Shown here: one piece after another, positions 38,428 through 47,962 of the stretch
Layout: the number at the start of each line of letters is the position of its first letter
Numbering within the stretch: position 1 is the stretch's first letter
Source of the DNA: Achromobacter aloeverae
Lineage (GTDB): Bacteria; Pseudomonadota; Gammaproteobacteria; Burkholderiales; Burkholderiaceae_B
Assembly: GCF_004121055.1 (NCBI RefSeq)
Contig: NZ_PYAL01000005.1
Location: forward strand, 248,001-312,000
Direction of reading: 5' to 3'
DNA length: 64,000 nucleotides
The notes under the pieces: model-generated
The model's database searches: none
The model's input: only the letters and a program-made list of their open reading frames with translations
Told to the model about the DNA's origin: nothing
Position numbers and translations under genes: made by a program

Positions 38428-39123
38428 GTGCTGACGGACCCCGGCGCCGGCGCGCCCATGCACCGCTGGCTGGATCGCCCTGCCGACTACGAGACCGTGT
38501 GGCGGGGCATGCGGGCCTTCACCGAGGCCCGCACGCCGGCCACGGCCGATGAAATCTGGCTGTGCGAGCACGCCCCGGTCTATACGCTGGGCCAGGCGGG
38601 ATTGCCCCAGCACGTGCTGGCGCCCGGTGATATTCCCGTCGTGCGCACGGATCGCGGCGGCCAGGTCACGTACCATGGCCCCGGCCAGGTGGTGGCCTAC
38701 GTCCTTGCCGACTTGCGGCGCGCCGGCCTCTATGTGAAGGAATACGTGGCCTTCCTGGAGGACACGGCGATCGGCCTGCTGGCGGACTACGGCGTACAGG
38801 CCTGCAGGAAGCCGGGCGCACCGGGCGTCTATGTGCCGGGGACGGATGGCGAGCTGGCCAAGATCGCCGCCCTGGGCATCAAGGTGCGCTCGGGCTGTAC
38901 CTACCATGGCGTCGCGTTGAACGTGGACATGGACTTGCGGCCTTTCGACGGCATCAATCCCTGTGGCTACGCCAACCTTGCCACGACCGACCTGGCTCAT
39001 TGCGGCGTGCGCGCCGATTTGGTCGAGGTGGGAGAAGGGCTGGCGCGTCGCCTCGCCCTGCTGGCCAATAGCCGGGCCGTCGCCGGGGTCGGCGCGGGGG
39101 ACCGTCTGGCGGCGGGAGTATGA
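38428..39123 (+). CDS. lipB: Octanoyl-[ACP]:protein N-octanoyltransferase
   Basis: Moves octanoyl from ACP to lipoyl domains, the first step of lipoate assembly. 231 residues with [18 protein letters not shown], the lysine in [17 protein letters not shown] and the cysteine in INPCGY that form the catalytic pair. It starts with GTG, with GGGAG about 9 bases ahead. Confidence 0.95.
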   Translation: MLTDPGAGAPMHRWLDRPADYETVWRGMRAFTEARTPATADEIWLCEHAPVYTLGQAGLPQHVLAPGDIPVVRTDRGGQVTYHGPGQVVAYVLADLRRAGLYVKEYVAFLEDTAIGLLADYGVQACRKPGAPGVYVPGTDGELAKIAALGIKVRSGCTYHGVALNVDMDLRPFDGINPCGYANLATTDLAHCGVRADLVEVGEGLARRLALLANSRAVAGVGAGDRLAAGV

Positions 39124-39176
39124 TGTCGTTTTGATTCCAGGCGACGCCCTCGCGCGCCGCGAAGCAACCCAGATCC

Positions 39177-40187
39177 ATGTCAGCTGAAACGTCCTCCAGC
39201 GCGACTCCCGACGCGCCCGCCGCCGGCAATACGCCTGCCGCCGCTCCTTACGATCCCACCCAGAAGCAGAAATCGCAGGCCAAGACCGCCCGCATTCCCA
39301 TCAAGGTGGTGCAGGTGGAGCGCCTGAAGAAGCCTGAATGGATCCGCGTGCGCGCCGCCGCGCCGGGTTCGCGCTTCTACGACATCAAGCGCATCCTGCG
39401 CGAACACAACCTGCATACGGTCTGCGAGGAAGCCTCGTGTCCGAACATCGGCGAGTGCTTCGGCAAGGGCACCGCCACGTTCATGATCATGGGCGACAAG
39501 TGCACGCGCCGCTGCCCCTTCTGTGATGTCGGCCACGGCCGTCCCGATCCGCTGGACGTCGACGAACCGCGCAACCTGGCCCGCACCATCGCCGCGCTGA
39601 AGCTGTCCTACGTGGTGATCACGTCGGTGGACCGCGACGACCTGCGCGATGGCGGTGCCGCTCACTTCGTGGAATGCATCCGCCAGGTGCGCGAGCAGTC
39701 GCCGTCCACCCGCATCGAAGTCCTGGTGCCGGATTTCCGCGGCCGGCTGGACCGTGCGCTGGAGATACTCAACGCCGGTCCGCCGGACGTGATGAACCAC
39801 AACCTGGAAACCGTGCCGCGCCTGTACAAGCAGGCGCGCCCGGGCTCCGACTACGCCCATTCGCTGAAGCTGCTGGCCGAGTTCAAGAAGCTGCATCCGG
39901 ACGTGCCGACCAAGTCGGGCCTGATGCTGGGCCTGGGCGAAACCGACGAGGAAATCCTCCAGGTCATGCGCGACATGCGTGCGCACAACGTCGACATGCT
40001 GACCATCGGCCAGTATCTGCAGCCGTCGGAGCACCACTTGCCGGTGCTGCGCTACGTGCATCCCGATACGTTCGCGATGTTCGAGCGCGAGGCCTATGAG
40101 ATGGGCTTCTCGCACGCCGCCGTGGGCGCCATGGTGCGTTCGTCGTACCACGCCGACCAGCAGGCGCACGCGGCCGGCGTGAACTGA
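39177..40187 (+). CDS. lipA: Lipoyl synthase
   Basis: Radical SAM enzyme inserting two sulfurs into protein-bound octanoyl groups. 336 residues. The auxiliary cluster cysteines are in [12 protein letters not shown], the radical SAM cluster in [10 protein letters not shown], and the terminal RSSYHAD is the family serine ligand. It follows lipB by 53 bases. Confidence 0.97.
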   Translation: MSAETSSSATPDAPAAGNTPAAAPYDPTQKQKSQAKTARIPIKVVQVERLKKPEWIRVRAAAPGSRFYDIKRILREHNLHTVCEEASCPNIGECFGKGTATFMIMGDKCTRRCPFCDVGHGRPDPLDVDEPRNLARTIAALKLSYVVITSVDRDDLRDGGAAHFVECIRQVREQSPSTRIEVLVPDFRGRLDRALEILNAGPPDVMNHNLETVPRLYKQARPGSDYAHSLKLLAEFKKLHPDVPTKSGLMLGLGETDEEILQVMRDMRAHNVDMLTIGQYLQPSEHHLPVLRYVHPDTFAMFEREAYEMGFSHAAVGAMVRSSYHADQQAHAAGVN

Positions 40188-40251
40188 GCGGGGAGGGCGG
40201 CGCACGCCGCGTGACGCGGGTTGCCGCGCCACTGGACACGCGCCAGCGCGT

Positions 40252-40815
40252 TCAGGCGCCCGCCCGGGAGTTCGGGCTCTTCCATAGCAGGTCGCCCGTG
40301 CCCGCGTCCTGGTTGACGTGGCGCGCGGCGACGAACAGCAGGTCCGACAGCCGATTCAGGTATTGCCGCAAGGGCGGCCGCACCGTCTGGGTACGGCCCA
40401 GCGCCACCACCGCGCGCTCCGCGCGCCGGCAGATGGTGCGCGCCACATGCAGCAGGGCGGCCGTGCGCGTGCCGCCGGGCAGGATGAATTCCTGCAAGGG
40501 CGCCAGCGTGGCGTTGTAGTGCTTCAGGCAATCGTCCAGTTCCTGCGCGTGCGCTTCCTGCACGGCCACATAGCCCGGGATGCTCAATTCGGCGCCCAGG
40601 TCGAACAGGCAATGCTGGACGCGCCGCAGGTCCGCGGCCAGCCGCGCGTCGGCCAGGGGCTCGGCGAGCACCAGGCCCAGCGTGCTGTTCAACTCGTCGA
40701 CGTCGCCCATCGCGGCGATCCGCAAATCGTCCTTGCCGACGCGGGTGCCGTCGCCCAGGCCCGTCGTGCCGTCGTCGCCGGTGCGGGTGGCGATGACGGA
40801 CAGCCGGTTAGCCAT
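40252..40815 (-). CDS. Cob(I)alamin adenosyltransferase, PduO/MMAB type
   Basis: Transfers adenosyl from ATP to cob(I)alamin. 187 residues: the ATP-binding N-terminus TRTGDDGTTGLGDGTRVGKDD and the helical bundle with RTICRRAERAVVAL and NRLSDLLFVAAR. ATG 40815 lies within the 3' end of the GNAT gene (8-base overlap). Convergent with lipA. Confidence 0.94.
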   Translation of the reverse strand: MANRLSVIATRTGDDGTTGLGDGTRVGKDDLRIAAMGDVDELNSTLGLVLAEPLADARLAADLRRVQHCLFDLGAELSIPGYVAVQEAHAQELDDCLKHYNATLAPLQEFILPGGTRTAALLHVARTICRRAERAVVALGRTQTVRPPLRQYLNRLSDLLFVAARHVNQDAGTGDLLWKSPNSRAGA

Positions 40816-41353
40816 GGCTGGCTCCCTGCTTTTCACCGGCCTGCCGGCCCATTTTCGCCAGCGCCTCGCCGGCCACGCGCACGATGCGCCACTCCGGCAG
40901 GACCTGCGCGCCCATGCCTTCATAGAAATCGATCGCCGGCTGGTTCCAGTCCAGCACCGTCCACTCGAAGCGGCCATAGCCGCGCTCGACGGCAATGGCC
41001 GCCAGGCGCAGCAGCAAGGCCTTGCCTATGCCGTGGCCGCGGTGGTCGGGATGGACGTAGATGTCTTCCAGGTACAGGCCGGGCTTGGCCAGGAAGGTGG
41101 AATAGTTCTGGAACCAGAGGGCGTAGGCGACCAGGCCGGTGCTGGCGTGGCCTGTTGTGTCGTCTGTTGCGTTGCCTTCGACCACCAGGCACTGGGCCGC
41201 GGGCTGTTCGCCGAACAGGGACGCGTGCAGGTTCGCGTCGGTGGCGGCGAACAGGTGCGTCAGTTTCTCGTATTCGGCCAAGCCGCGCATCAACGCCAGG
41301 ATGGCGGGAATGTCGGCGGGCGTGGCGGGGCGGATAAGGGGGCTGGTGGCCAA
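40808..41353 (-). CDS. GNAT family N-acetyltransferase
   Basis: 181 residues with the acetyl-CoA loop HPDHRGHGIGKALL, LEDIYV before it and WNQPAIDFYEGMGA after it. It resembles diamine/thialysine acetyltransferases, which also place YEKL near the N-terminus and a DLYV-like strand. Substrate not certain. Confidence 0.88.
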   Translation of the reverse strand: MATSPLIRPATPADIPAILALMRGLAEYEKLTHLFAATDANLHASLFGEQPAAQCLVVEGNATDDTTGHASTGLVAYALWFQNYSTFLAKPGLYLEDIYVHPDHRGHGIGKALLLRLAAIAVERGYGRFEWTVLDWNQPAIDFYEGMGAQVLPEWRIVRVAGEALAKMGRQAGEKQGASHG

Positions 41354-41480
41354 GGCGGAGGGTCCTGGAAAGAGTTGGCCCCTATATTACCCAGCCCGCG
41401 CCCGGATGTAACGAACGCGGACCCCTGCGTGCGGCCCCCAGCGTGCGGACCCCGGGGCGCGGCCCCCAGGTATGCCGGTT

Positions 41481-41526
41481 CGCGCCACCACGCGTGGCGC
41501 GAAGCACGTAGCTCAAAGCACGTAGC
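41481..41526. repeat. Hairpin and short direct repeat just after hslU
   Basis: An 8-base inverted repeat (CGCGCCAC / GTGGCGCG, 5-base loop) sits at 41481-41501. The 11-mer AAGCACGTAGC occurs at 41502 and 41516, spanning the hslU stop. There is no T-run, so terminator activity is doubtful. Confidence 0.4.
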
Positions 41527-42853
41527 GCGCCAGGTCCTGGCTACCCGCCGCTTCTTCCAGCTTGTCGTTGACGTAGGCTGCGTCGATACGCACCACCTTG
41601 CCGCTGGCGCTGGCATTGCTGGCGTCGAACGACAGGTCTTCGAGCAGCTTTTCCATCACCGTGTACAAGCGGCGCGCGCCGATGTTCTCGGTTTTCTCGT
41701 TCACCGCGAAAGCCAGTTCGGCCAGGCGCTGCACGCCTTCTTCGGTGAAGTCCAGGTGCACGTCCTCGGTTTCCATCAGCGCCACATACTGCTTGGTCAG
41801 CGACGCATCGGTTTCGGAAAGGATGCGTACGAAGTCCGCGGCAGACAGCGAGTCGAGCTCGACGCGGATGGGAAAGCGACCCTGCAATTCGGGAATCAGG
41901 TCCGACGGACGGGCCAGGTGGAAGGCGCCCGACGCGATGAACAGGATGTGATCGGTGCGTACCATGCCGTAGCGGGTGTTCACCGTGGTGCCTTCGACCA
42001 GCGGCAGCAGGTCGCGCTGCACGCCCTGGCGCGAGACTTCGGCGCCGCCGCTTTCCTGGCGCGCGGCGATCTTGTCGATTTCGTCCAGGAACACGATGCC
42101 GTTCTGTTCGACGTTGGCGATGGCCGTGGTGCGCAGGTCTTCCTCGTTGACGCGCTTGGCGGCTTCTTCGTCGACCAGCAGCTTGAACGCTTCCTTGACC
42201 TTGAGCTTGCGCGCCTTTTTCTTGTCGCGCTGCAAGCCGGCGAACATGCCGCGCAACTGCTCGGTCATTTCCTCCATGCCCGGCGGGCCCATGATGTCCA
42301 TCTGGGGCGCCGGCTGGGCCACTTCGATTTCCACTTCCAGGTCGTCGATGGCCCCCTCGCGCAGGCGCTTGCGGAAAGTCTGGCGCGCGCTGCTTTCGGG
42401 GTTGCGCTCCGGTTCGCCGGACGCGGACCGGGCGGGCGGCACCAGGGCGTCCAGGATGCGGTCCTCGGCGGCGTCTTCGGCCTGGGTGCGCACACGGCGC
42501 ATTTCCAGTTCGCGCGTCTGCTTGATCGAATATTCGGTGAGGTCGCGGATGATGGTGTCGACGTCGCGGCCGACATAGCCGACCTCGGTGAACTTGGTCG
42601 CTTCGATCTTGATGAAGGGCGCGTTGGCCAGCTTGGCCAGGCGGCGCGCGATCTCGGTCTTGCCCACGCCGGTGGGGCCGATCATCAGGATGTTCTTCGG
42701 ATGGATTTCATGGCGCAGCGGTTCGGCCACCTGCTGGCGGCGCCAGCGATTGCGCAAGGCGACCGCGACGGCGCGCTTGGCGCGTGCCTGGCCGACGATG
42801 AATTTATCCAGTTCGGAGACGATCTCTCCGGGCGTCATGGTGGTTGCGGACAT
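41513..42853 (-). CDS. hslU: HslU, ATPase of the HslVU protease
   Basis: 446 residues. AAA+ ATPase that unfolds substrates for HslV. Walker [16 protein letters not shown], Walker [12 protein letters not shown], the pore-loop GYVGRDVD and the C-terminal LARYVL that inserts into HslV. The I domain is present. It lies 50 bases after hslV. Confidence 0.97.
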   Translation of the reverse strand: MSATTMTPGEIVSELDKFIVGQARAKRAVAVALRNRWRRQQVAEPLRHEIHPKNILMIGPTGVGKTEIARRLAKLANAPFIKIEATKFTEVGYVGRDVDTIIRDLTEYSIKQTRELEMRRVRTQAEDAAEDRILDALVPPARSASGEPERNPESSARQTFRKRLREGAIDDLEVEIEVAQPAPQMDIMGPPGMEEMTEQLRGMFAGLQRDKKKARKLKVKEAFKLLVDEEAAKRVNEEDLRTTAIANVEQNGIVFLDEIDKIAARQESGGAEVSRQGVQRDLLPLVEGTTVNTRYGMVRTDHILFIASGAFHLARPSDLIPELQGRFPIRVELDSLSAADFVRILSETDASLTKQYVALMETEDVHLDFTEEGVQRLAELAFAVNEKTENIGARRLYTVMEKLLEDLSFDASNASASGKVVRIDAAYVNDKLEEAAGSQDLARYVL

Positions 42854-42903
42854 GGCTATGGGTCCTGATTAAACCTGGGAGCGTTGAAAGCTGGCGGGCG
42901 CGA

Positions 42904-43443
42904 TTACTCGCCCAGCGTTTCGACGACGTGATTCATGTTGGTATAGATGCACAGCTCGCCGGCGATCTCCAACGATTTCTTGACGATGACTTCGGGCGGC
43001 AGGTCGGTGTTGACCAGCAGGGCACGCGCCGCGGACTGCGCATAGGCGCCGCCGGAGCCGATGGCCGCCAGGCCGTGTTCCGGTTCCAGCACATCGCCGT
43101 TGCCGGTCAGCACCAGCGTGTGATCCTCGTCAGCGACGATCAGCATGGCTTCCAGGCGGCGCAGGACACGGTCGGTGCGCCAGTCGCGGGTCAGTTCGAC
43201 GGCGGCGCGCATCAGGTTGCCCTGGTGCTTTTCCAGCTTGGCTTCGAAACGTTCCTGCAGCGTGAAGGCGTCGGCGGTAGCGCCAGCGAAACCGGCCAGG
43301 ATCTTGTCATGGTAAAGCCGGCGGATCTTGCGCGCGGTGCCCTTGATGACGATGTTGCCCAGCGTGACCTGTCCGTCGCCACCGAGAGCGACCCGCTTGC
43401 CGCGCCGGACGCAGACGATGGTGGTGGCGTGAAATTGTTCCAT
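42904..43443 (-). CDS. hslV: HslV, peptidase of the HslVU protease
   Basis: 179 residues. After a 6-residue prosequence the mature N-terminus is TTIVCVRRG, the first threonine being the nucleophile. [14 protein letters not shown] is also typical. ATG 43443 has GAGGAAA upstream; the longer frame would break the prosequence rule. Transcribed from a heat-shock-type promoter. Confidence 0.97.
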   Translation of the reverse strand: MEQFHATTIVCVRRGKRVALGGDGQVTLGNIVIKGTARKIRRLYHDKILAGFAGATADAFTLQERFEAKLEKHQGNLMRAAVELTRDWRTDRVLRRLEAMLIVADEDHTLVLTGNGDVLEPEHGLAAIGSGGAYAQSAARALLVNTDLPPEVIVKKSLEIAGELCIYTNMNHVVETLGE

Positions 43444-43469
43444 GGTGTTTTCCTCGGCTGAAGCAGGGC

Positions 43470-43498
43470 ATATGGGGGCAGCGTGCCGGGAACTCAAG
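43470..43498 (-). promoter_or_regulatory. Sigma-32 (heat shock) promoter of hslVU
   Basis: Read on the minus strand, a -35 box CTTGAG is followed after 15 bases by CCCCATAT, matching the sigma-32 consensus (CTTGAA, 13-17 bases, CCCCATnT). It lies 27 bases upstream of the hslV start codon, fitting a short leader. Confidence 0.8.
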
Positions 43499-43532
43499 GG
43501 GGGAGGCATGCGCGGGGAAATCGCCGCGCAAC

Positions 43533-43564
43533 AAAAAGCGGTGCCCGATTACTCGGGCACCGCT
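43533..43564 (-). terminator. Rho-independent terminator of dksA
   Basis: A perfect 12-base stem (43537-43548 with 43553-43564), 4-base loop, and five T residues on the minus strand. It isolates dksA from hslVU, which then uses its own heat-shock promoter. Confidence 0.88.
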
Positions 43565-43595
43565 TCCTCGGCCATGCATCGGGGCGTGGCGCGTA

Positions 43596-44060
43596 TCAGT
43601 CGCCGTACAGCTTCTGGCGCATTTCGCGGCGTTCCTGCGCTTCCAGCGACAGGGTGGCCGTGGGGCGGGCCAGCAGGCGGGGGATGCCGATGGGCTCGCC
43701 GGTTTCCTCGCACCAGCCGTATTCGCCGCTGTCGATGCGGGCGATGGACTGCTGGACCTTCTTCAGCAGCTTGCGCTCGCGGTCGCGCGTGCGCAGTTCC
43801 AGCGCATGCTCTTCCTCGATGGTGGCGCGGTCGGCCGGATCCGGCACGAACTGCGTTTCGCGCAGATGCTCGGTGGTTTCACCCGCGTTGTTCAGGATGT
43901 CCTGCTCCAGCTGCTTCAGCCGCTCTTTGAAGAACGCCAGCTGGCGGTCGTTCATATAGTCGGATTCCGGCATGGCCAGCAATTCCTTTTCGCTGGGCAG
44001 ATCGACCGGCGAGTCGGTCGTCGATTTGCTTGATTTTTTGGTTGCTGCCTTGGTAGCCAT
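43596..44060 (-). CDS. dksA: DksA, RNA polymerase-binding transcription factor with reduced zinc finger
   Basis: 154 residues. Coiled-coil tip with DPADRA, the acidic pair DksA uses in the secondary channel of RNA polymerase with ppGpp. The C-terminal finger keeps the fold (GEPIGIPRLLARPTATLSLEAQ) but only one of four zinc cysteines (WCEETG). That makes it a zinc-independent type. It follows the COG0523 GTPase by 40 bases. Confidence 0.95.
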   Translation of the reverse strand: MATKAATKKSSKSTTDSPVDLPSEKELLAMPESDYMNDRQLAFFKERLKQLEQDILNNAGETTEHLRETQFVPDPADRATIEEEHALELRTRDRERKLLKKVQQSIARIDSGEYGWCEETGEPIGIPRLLARPTATLSLEAQERREMRQKLYGD

Positions 44061-44100
44061 GAAAACACTCCACTATGAATCGGATCCGGGCAGGGCAGCG

Positions 44101-45192
44101 TCAGGCTGCACCCACCAGGCACTGCTCCAGTCCCCGGGTAAATATCTCCTGGGGCAGCTTGCGGCCGATGAAAACCATCTTGGTCGACGGCTTCTCGTTC
44201 GCGGTCCACGGTTTGCCGGGCTCGGCGCCCATCATCATGTGCACGCCCTGGAAGAGCATGCGGCGATTGACGCCTTTCATGTAAAGGATGCCTTTATAGC
44301 GCAGCAAATCGGGGCCGTATACCTGCACCACGCCGCCGAGGAATTCCTCCAGCCGCGACGGATCGAAAGGCTTGTTCGAACGGAACACGAATGCGCCGAT
44401 CTCGTCGTCGTGGTGGGCGTGATGATGGTGATGCGGGTGGTCGCAGCCGGCGCCGCAATCGCCGTGGTCATGATCGTGGTCGTGATCATGGTCATGGCGG
44501 GCGTCCGGATGCTCATCGGCCAGGAAGTCCGGGTCGATGTCCAGGATCGAGTTCAGGTTGAAGCCGCTGATGTCGATGATGGACTTCAGGTCCGCATCGC
44601 CGAAGTTCACCGGCGTGATCGGCGCGCGCGGATTGATGCGCACGACGCGGGCACGCAGGGCTTCGTAGTCGGCTTCGTTGACCAGGTCTTTCTTGGAAAT
44701 CAGGATGCGGTCGGCAAAGCCGATCTGCTTCTGCGATTCCGGCTGTTCGTCCAGCGTGGCCATGCCGTGCTTGGCGTCGACCACCGTCACCACCGCGTCC
44801 AGGCGGTAGTAGTCGGCGATGTCGTCGTCCATGAAGAAGGTCTGGCACACCGGGCCGGGGTTGGCCATGCCGGTGGTTTCCAGGATGACGCGTTCGAACT
44901 TCAGCTCGCCGGCCTGGCGCTTCTGGCGCAACTCGTTGAGCGTGCGCATCAGGTCGCCGCGCACGGTGCAGCAGACGCAGCCGTTGCTCAGTTCGACGAT
45001 CTCTTCGTCGCTGTCCTGGATCAACAGGTCGTTGTCGATGCTTTCGGGCCCGAACTCGTTTTCGATGACCGCGACGCGGCGGCCATGGTATTCGGTCAGG
45101 ATACGTTTGAGCAGCGTCGTCTTGCCCGCACCGAGAAACCCGGTGAGGATGGTGACGGGAACCATATTGTCCAAACTGCGCGAGGTATTCAT
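44101..45192 (-). CDS. COG0523 (CobW/ZigA-like) GTPase metallochaperone
   Basis: 363 residues. G1 loop GFLGAGKTTLL, the COG0523 signature GCVCCTVRGD and the guanine-specificity region SKKDLV. An internal metal-binding stretch near residue 230-265 alternates His and Asp and then runs HPHHHHHAHH. A CobW C-terminal domain follows. Placement between zur and a zinc-free dksA suggests a zinc chaperone role. An internal ATG 9 codons later is an alternative start. Confidence 0.92.
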   Translation of the reverse strand: MNTSRSLDNMVPVTILTGFLGAGKTTLLKRILTEYHGRRVAVIENEFGPESIDNDLLIQDSDEEIVELSNGCVCCTVRGDLMRTLNELRQKRQAGELKFERVILETTGMANPGPVCQTFFMDDDIADYYRLDAVVTVVDAKHGMATLDEQPESQKQIGFADRILISKKDLVNEADYEALRARVVRINPRAPITPVNFGDADLKSIIDISGFNLNSILDIDPDFLADEHPDARHDHDHDHDHDHGDCGAGCDHPHHHHHAHHDDEIGAFVFRSNKPFDPSRLEEFLGGVVQVYGPDLLRYKGILYMKGVNRRMLFQGVHMMMGAEPGKPWTANEKPSTKMVFIGRKLPQEIFTRGLEQCLVGAA

Positions 45193-45450
45193 GATGACTG
45201 CGAATTAGATGCCTGAGCAGGGCCCCGGAGGGCCGGAGCGTTGAAGGGCGCGCCGGACAGGGCAGGACCAAGGCCGCGAACTGGAGGTCGCATCAGCCAG
45301 CGACCGGACGCAGGATTACAGCACAGTCGGCGGCGGGGGGCAAACCCCGGGCCTACCCTGGTTTAGCGCGAGGATTACAGCGAAATGGGGGCAGAAGCCG
45401 GCATTTCAAGACTGCAATCGGATACACGCCAGCACGGGACGTGCCCGGGG

Positions 45451-46002
45451 TCAATGCGCGTGCCCGGATCCGTGACGGTGGTCGTGCCCGGGAGCGTCGC
45501 CATGCTTGTGGCCGCCTGTTACACCTTGTGTTTTCTGGCAGGCCGGGCAAAGGGCGCGGATCTCGGTTTCGTGGCTGTTCAGGATGTAGCCCGTACGGGC
45601 GACCCGCTCGGCCAGCTGGCGGCTCATGGCGGGATCGCTGACTTCGGCCACCGCGCCGCAGCCGGTACAGACCACCAGCAGATCGTGCGGCGTGCCGCCG
45701 GCGTCATGGCAGGCCGCCCAGGCATTGACCGCGTCAAGACGGTGGATCAGGCCTTCGTCGAGCAGGAAATCCAGGGCGCGATAGACGGTGGGCGGCGCGG
45801 CGCCGGGATGGACGGCGCGCATGGCCTCCAGCAGCTCGTACGCCTTGACGCTGCGATCGTGGCGCAGCAATAGCTCCAGCACCTTGCGCCGTATGGGCGT
45901 CAGGCGCTTGCCGCGCTGGTTGCAGAGGTTTTCGGCAACGTCCAGTTGGGCGCTGATCTGGTCGGCGGAAGACGCCTTGGTGGGCCGGGAGGAGGTGGGC
46001 AT
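45451..46002 (-). CDS. zur: Zur, Fur-family zinc uptake repressor
   Basis: 183 residues from ATG 46002 (ATG 46047 gives 15 more). A winged helix (LTPIRRKVLELLLRH, PPTVYRALDFLLDEGLIHRL) and the metal-site cysteines CTGCG and CPAC fit Fur proteins. The last 20 residues are rich in histidine (GHDHRHGSGHAH). It is divergent from the znu genes across a Zur-box-like palindrome. Confidence 0.93.
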   Translation of the reverse strand: MPTSSRPTKASSADQISAQLDVAENLCNQRGKRLTPIRRKVLELLLRHDRSVKAYELLEAMRAVHPGAAPPTVYRALDFLLDEGLIHRLDAVNAWAACHDAGGTPHDLLVVCTGCGAVAEVSDPAMSRQLAERVARTGYILNSHETEIRALCPACQKTQGVTGGHKHGDAPGHDHRHGSGHAH

Positions 46003-46048
46003 ACGGGCAGGAGCATACCGCGTCGGGACACGAGGGGGATACTTCATT

Positions 46049-46063
46049 TGATATGATATAACA
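46049..46063. promoter_or_regulatory. Candidate Zur box between zur and znuCBA
   Basis: The 15-mer reads TGTTATATCATATCA on the minus strand, against the Zur consensus half-sites TGTTATA-n-TATAACA. One half is perfect and the other has 5 of 7 bases. It overlaps A/T-rich -10-like sequence and sits between the divergent genes. Confidence 0.7.
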
Positions 46064-46110
46064 TTCACTCGTCGTTTCCCGCGCCGATTTTTCCGCCGCC
46101 GCCCCCTCGT

Positions 46111-46320
46111 ATGTCCACGTCGCCTTCCCACCAGCAAGCTTCCGACGCCCAAAGCGGCGCCCAAAGCGCCACGCCCCTCGGCGTGTCCGGAGACCGGAGC
46201 GGGCCCGGGCCTGGACGTGGATCCTGGTTGCTGGCGTCGGCCTGGCAGCGAATGGGTGTTGCGCTGGCGCTCTGCGCCGGTCTTTGGACCTTGACGGGAT
46301 GGGCGATGGGATGGTGGTGA
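46111..46320 (+). CDS. Small putative membrane protein ahead of znuC
   Basis: A 69-codon frame. The first 40 codons are low in complexity, then a single helix (MGVALALCAGLWTLTGWAMG) ends the protein. It overlaps the start of znuC by several bases and lies directly after the Zur box. No clear ribosome site. It could be a true small protein or only a leader. Confidence 0.4.
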   Translation: MSTSPSHQQASDAQSGAQSATPLGVSGDRSGPGPGRGSWLLASAWQRMGVALALCAGLWTLTGWAMGWW

Positions 46321-47078
46321 GCACCAGGGTGGCAAGTCCGGTGCGGGCGAATCCGGTTCCCGCGGCCCGCATTACGCTGGACCGCGTTTCCTATGGCTGG
46401 CGCGGCCGCCCCGCCGTCAGCGGCGTCAGCGGCGTTTTCGCGCCCGGTTCGATGACGGCCATCGTGGGGCCCAACGGCGCCGGCAAGTCCACGCTGGTCA
46501 AAGGCATCATGGGTGTATTGCGGCCCTTGGGCGGCCATGTCCGCGTGGATGGCGCCGGCCGCCGCGAACTGGCCTGGCTGCCGCAGGCGGCCGATCTGGA
46601 CCGTTCCTTTCCCATTACCGTACGGGAGCTGGTTGCCATGGGCGCCTGGCGCCGCGTGGGGCCTTGGCGCCGTTATGGGCGGACCGAACGCGACCGTGTC
46701 GAGCAGGCGCTGGCGGCTGTCGGGCTGGCGGACCTGGGTGATCGCATCGCCGGCACCCTTTCCGGCGGCCAGTTGCAACGCGCCCTGTTCGCCCGGCTGA
46801 TGCTGCAGGATGCCGGCGTGCTGCTGCTGGACGAGCCCTTCGCCGCCGTCGACAGCCATACCACCGAGGACTTGATGGCCTTGCTGACCGACTGCCACGC
46901 GCAGGGCCGCACCGTGATCGCGGTGCTGCACGACATGGACCTGGTGCGGGCGCATTTTCCCCATACCTTGCTGCTGGCCGGTCGGACCGTGGCCTGGGGC
47001 GATACCGCCGACGTGCTTACCGAACAGAATTTGCGCGCGGCGCGGGCGCTGCGCGACCAGGAGCTGGCGTGGGATTGA
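46311..47078 (+). CDS. znuC: Zinc ABC transporter ATPase
   Basis: About 255 residues. Walker A GPNGAGKST, signature LSGGQLQRALFARL and Walker B VLLLDEPFAAVD. Matches metal-type ABC ATPases. ATG 46311 or GTG 46317, which overlaps the stop of the small upstream frame, can serve as start. Coupled to znuB by a 10-base overlap. Confidence 0.92.
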   Translation: MVVSTRVASPVRANPVPAARITLDRVSYGWRGRPAVSGVSGVFAPGSMTAIVGPNGAGKSTLVKGIMGVLRPLGGHVRVDGAGRRELAWLPQAADLDRSFPITVRELVAMGAWRRVGPWRRYGRTERDRVEQALAAVGLADLGDRIAGTLSGGQLQRALFARLMLQDAGVLLLDEPFAAVDSHTTEDLMALLTDCHAQGRTVIAVLHDMDLVRAHFPHTLLLAGRTVAWGDTADVLTEQNLRAARALRDQELAWD

Positions 47079-47941
47079 ACGAGTGGGTGGTGGCGCCCTT
47101 TGTCGACTATGGTTTCATGCGGCGGGCCCTGGCCGGGTCTTTCGCGTTGTCTTGCGGCGCCGCGCCGCTGGGCGTGTTCCTGGTCCTGCGCCGCATGAGC
47201 CTGATGGGCGACGCGATGTCGCATGCCATCCTGCCCGGCGTTGCGGCGGGTTTCCTGCTATCGGGCCTGTCGCTGACGGCCATGCTGCTGGGCGGCATCG
47301 TCACGGGGCTGGCGGTGGCGCTGCTGGCGGGCGTGGTGTCGCGCCTGACGCCGCTGCGCGAAGATGCCAGTTTCGCCGCGTTCTATCTGATTTCCCTGGG
47401 ACTGGGCGTGCTGCTGGTGTCGCTGCGCGGCTCCAACATGGACCTGCTGCATGTGCTGTTCGGCACCGTGCTGGGCCTGGACGATGATGCCTTGCTGCTG
47501 GTTACCGTGTGCGCCACCATCACCCTGGTGGCGCTGGCGGGACTTTACCGCCTGCTGGTGGCCGAGTGCCTGGACCCGGGCTTCCTGCGCGCGGCGGGCG
47601 GCGGCGGCTCGATGGTGCACATGGCGTTCCTGATGCTGGTGGTGTTCAACCTGGTGTCCGGCTTCCAGGTGCTGGGCACGCTGATGGTGGTGGGCATCAT
47701 GATGCTGCCGGCGGCTTCCGCGCGCTTCTGGGTGCGTTCCGCCGCCGGCCAGATTCCCCTGGCGGCCTTCCTGGGCGCCTTTGCCTCGCTGATGGGCTTG
47801 CTGGTTTCCTATCACTACAACGTGCCGGCGTCGCCCGCCATCATTCTGGCGGCGGGCGTGGTCTATCTGGTTTCCGTCGCAGGCGGGCCGCAGGGCGGCC
47901 TGCTGGACTTCTCACGGCGCGCGCGGCGCGGTGCGCGCTGA
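47069..47941 (+). CDS. znuB: Zinc ABC transporter permease
   Basis: 290 residues, eight or nine helices of the ABC-3 family (LRRMSLMGDAMSHAILPGVAAGF, VGIMMLPAASARFW). GTG start within the end of znuC, with AGGAG just upstream. Membrane channel for zinc. Confidence 0.93.
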   Translation: MGLNEWVVAPFVDYGFMRRALAGSFALSCGAAPLGVFLVLRRMSLMGDAMSHAILPGVAAGFLLSGLSLTAMLLGGIVTGLAVALLAGVVSRLTPLREDASFAAFYLISLGLGVLLVSLRGSNMDLLHVLFGTVLGLDDDALLLVTVCATITLVALAGLYRLLVAECLDPGFLRAAGGGGSMVHMAFLMLVVFNLVSGFQVLGTLMVVGIMMLPAASARFWVRSAAGQIPLAAFLGAFASLMGLLVSYHYNVPASPAIILAAGVVYLVSVAGGPQGGLLDFSRRARRGAR

Positions 47942-47962
47942 TCTTCCACGGAGTATCCATCC

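Noticed and set aside
45193-45450. Possible small gene or second Zur box ahead of the COG0523 gene
   Set aside because: No frame with a ribosome site and no TGTTATA-like palindrome was found there.
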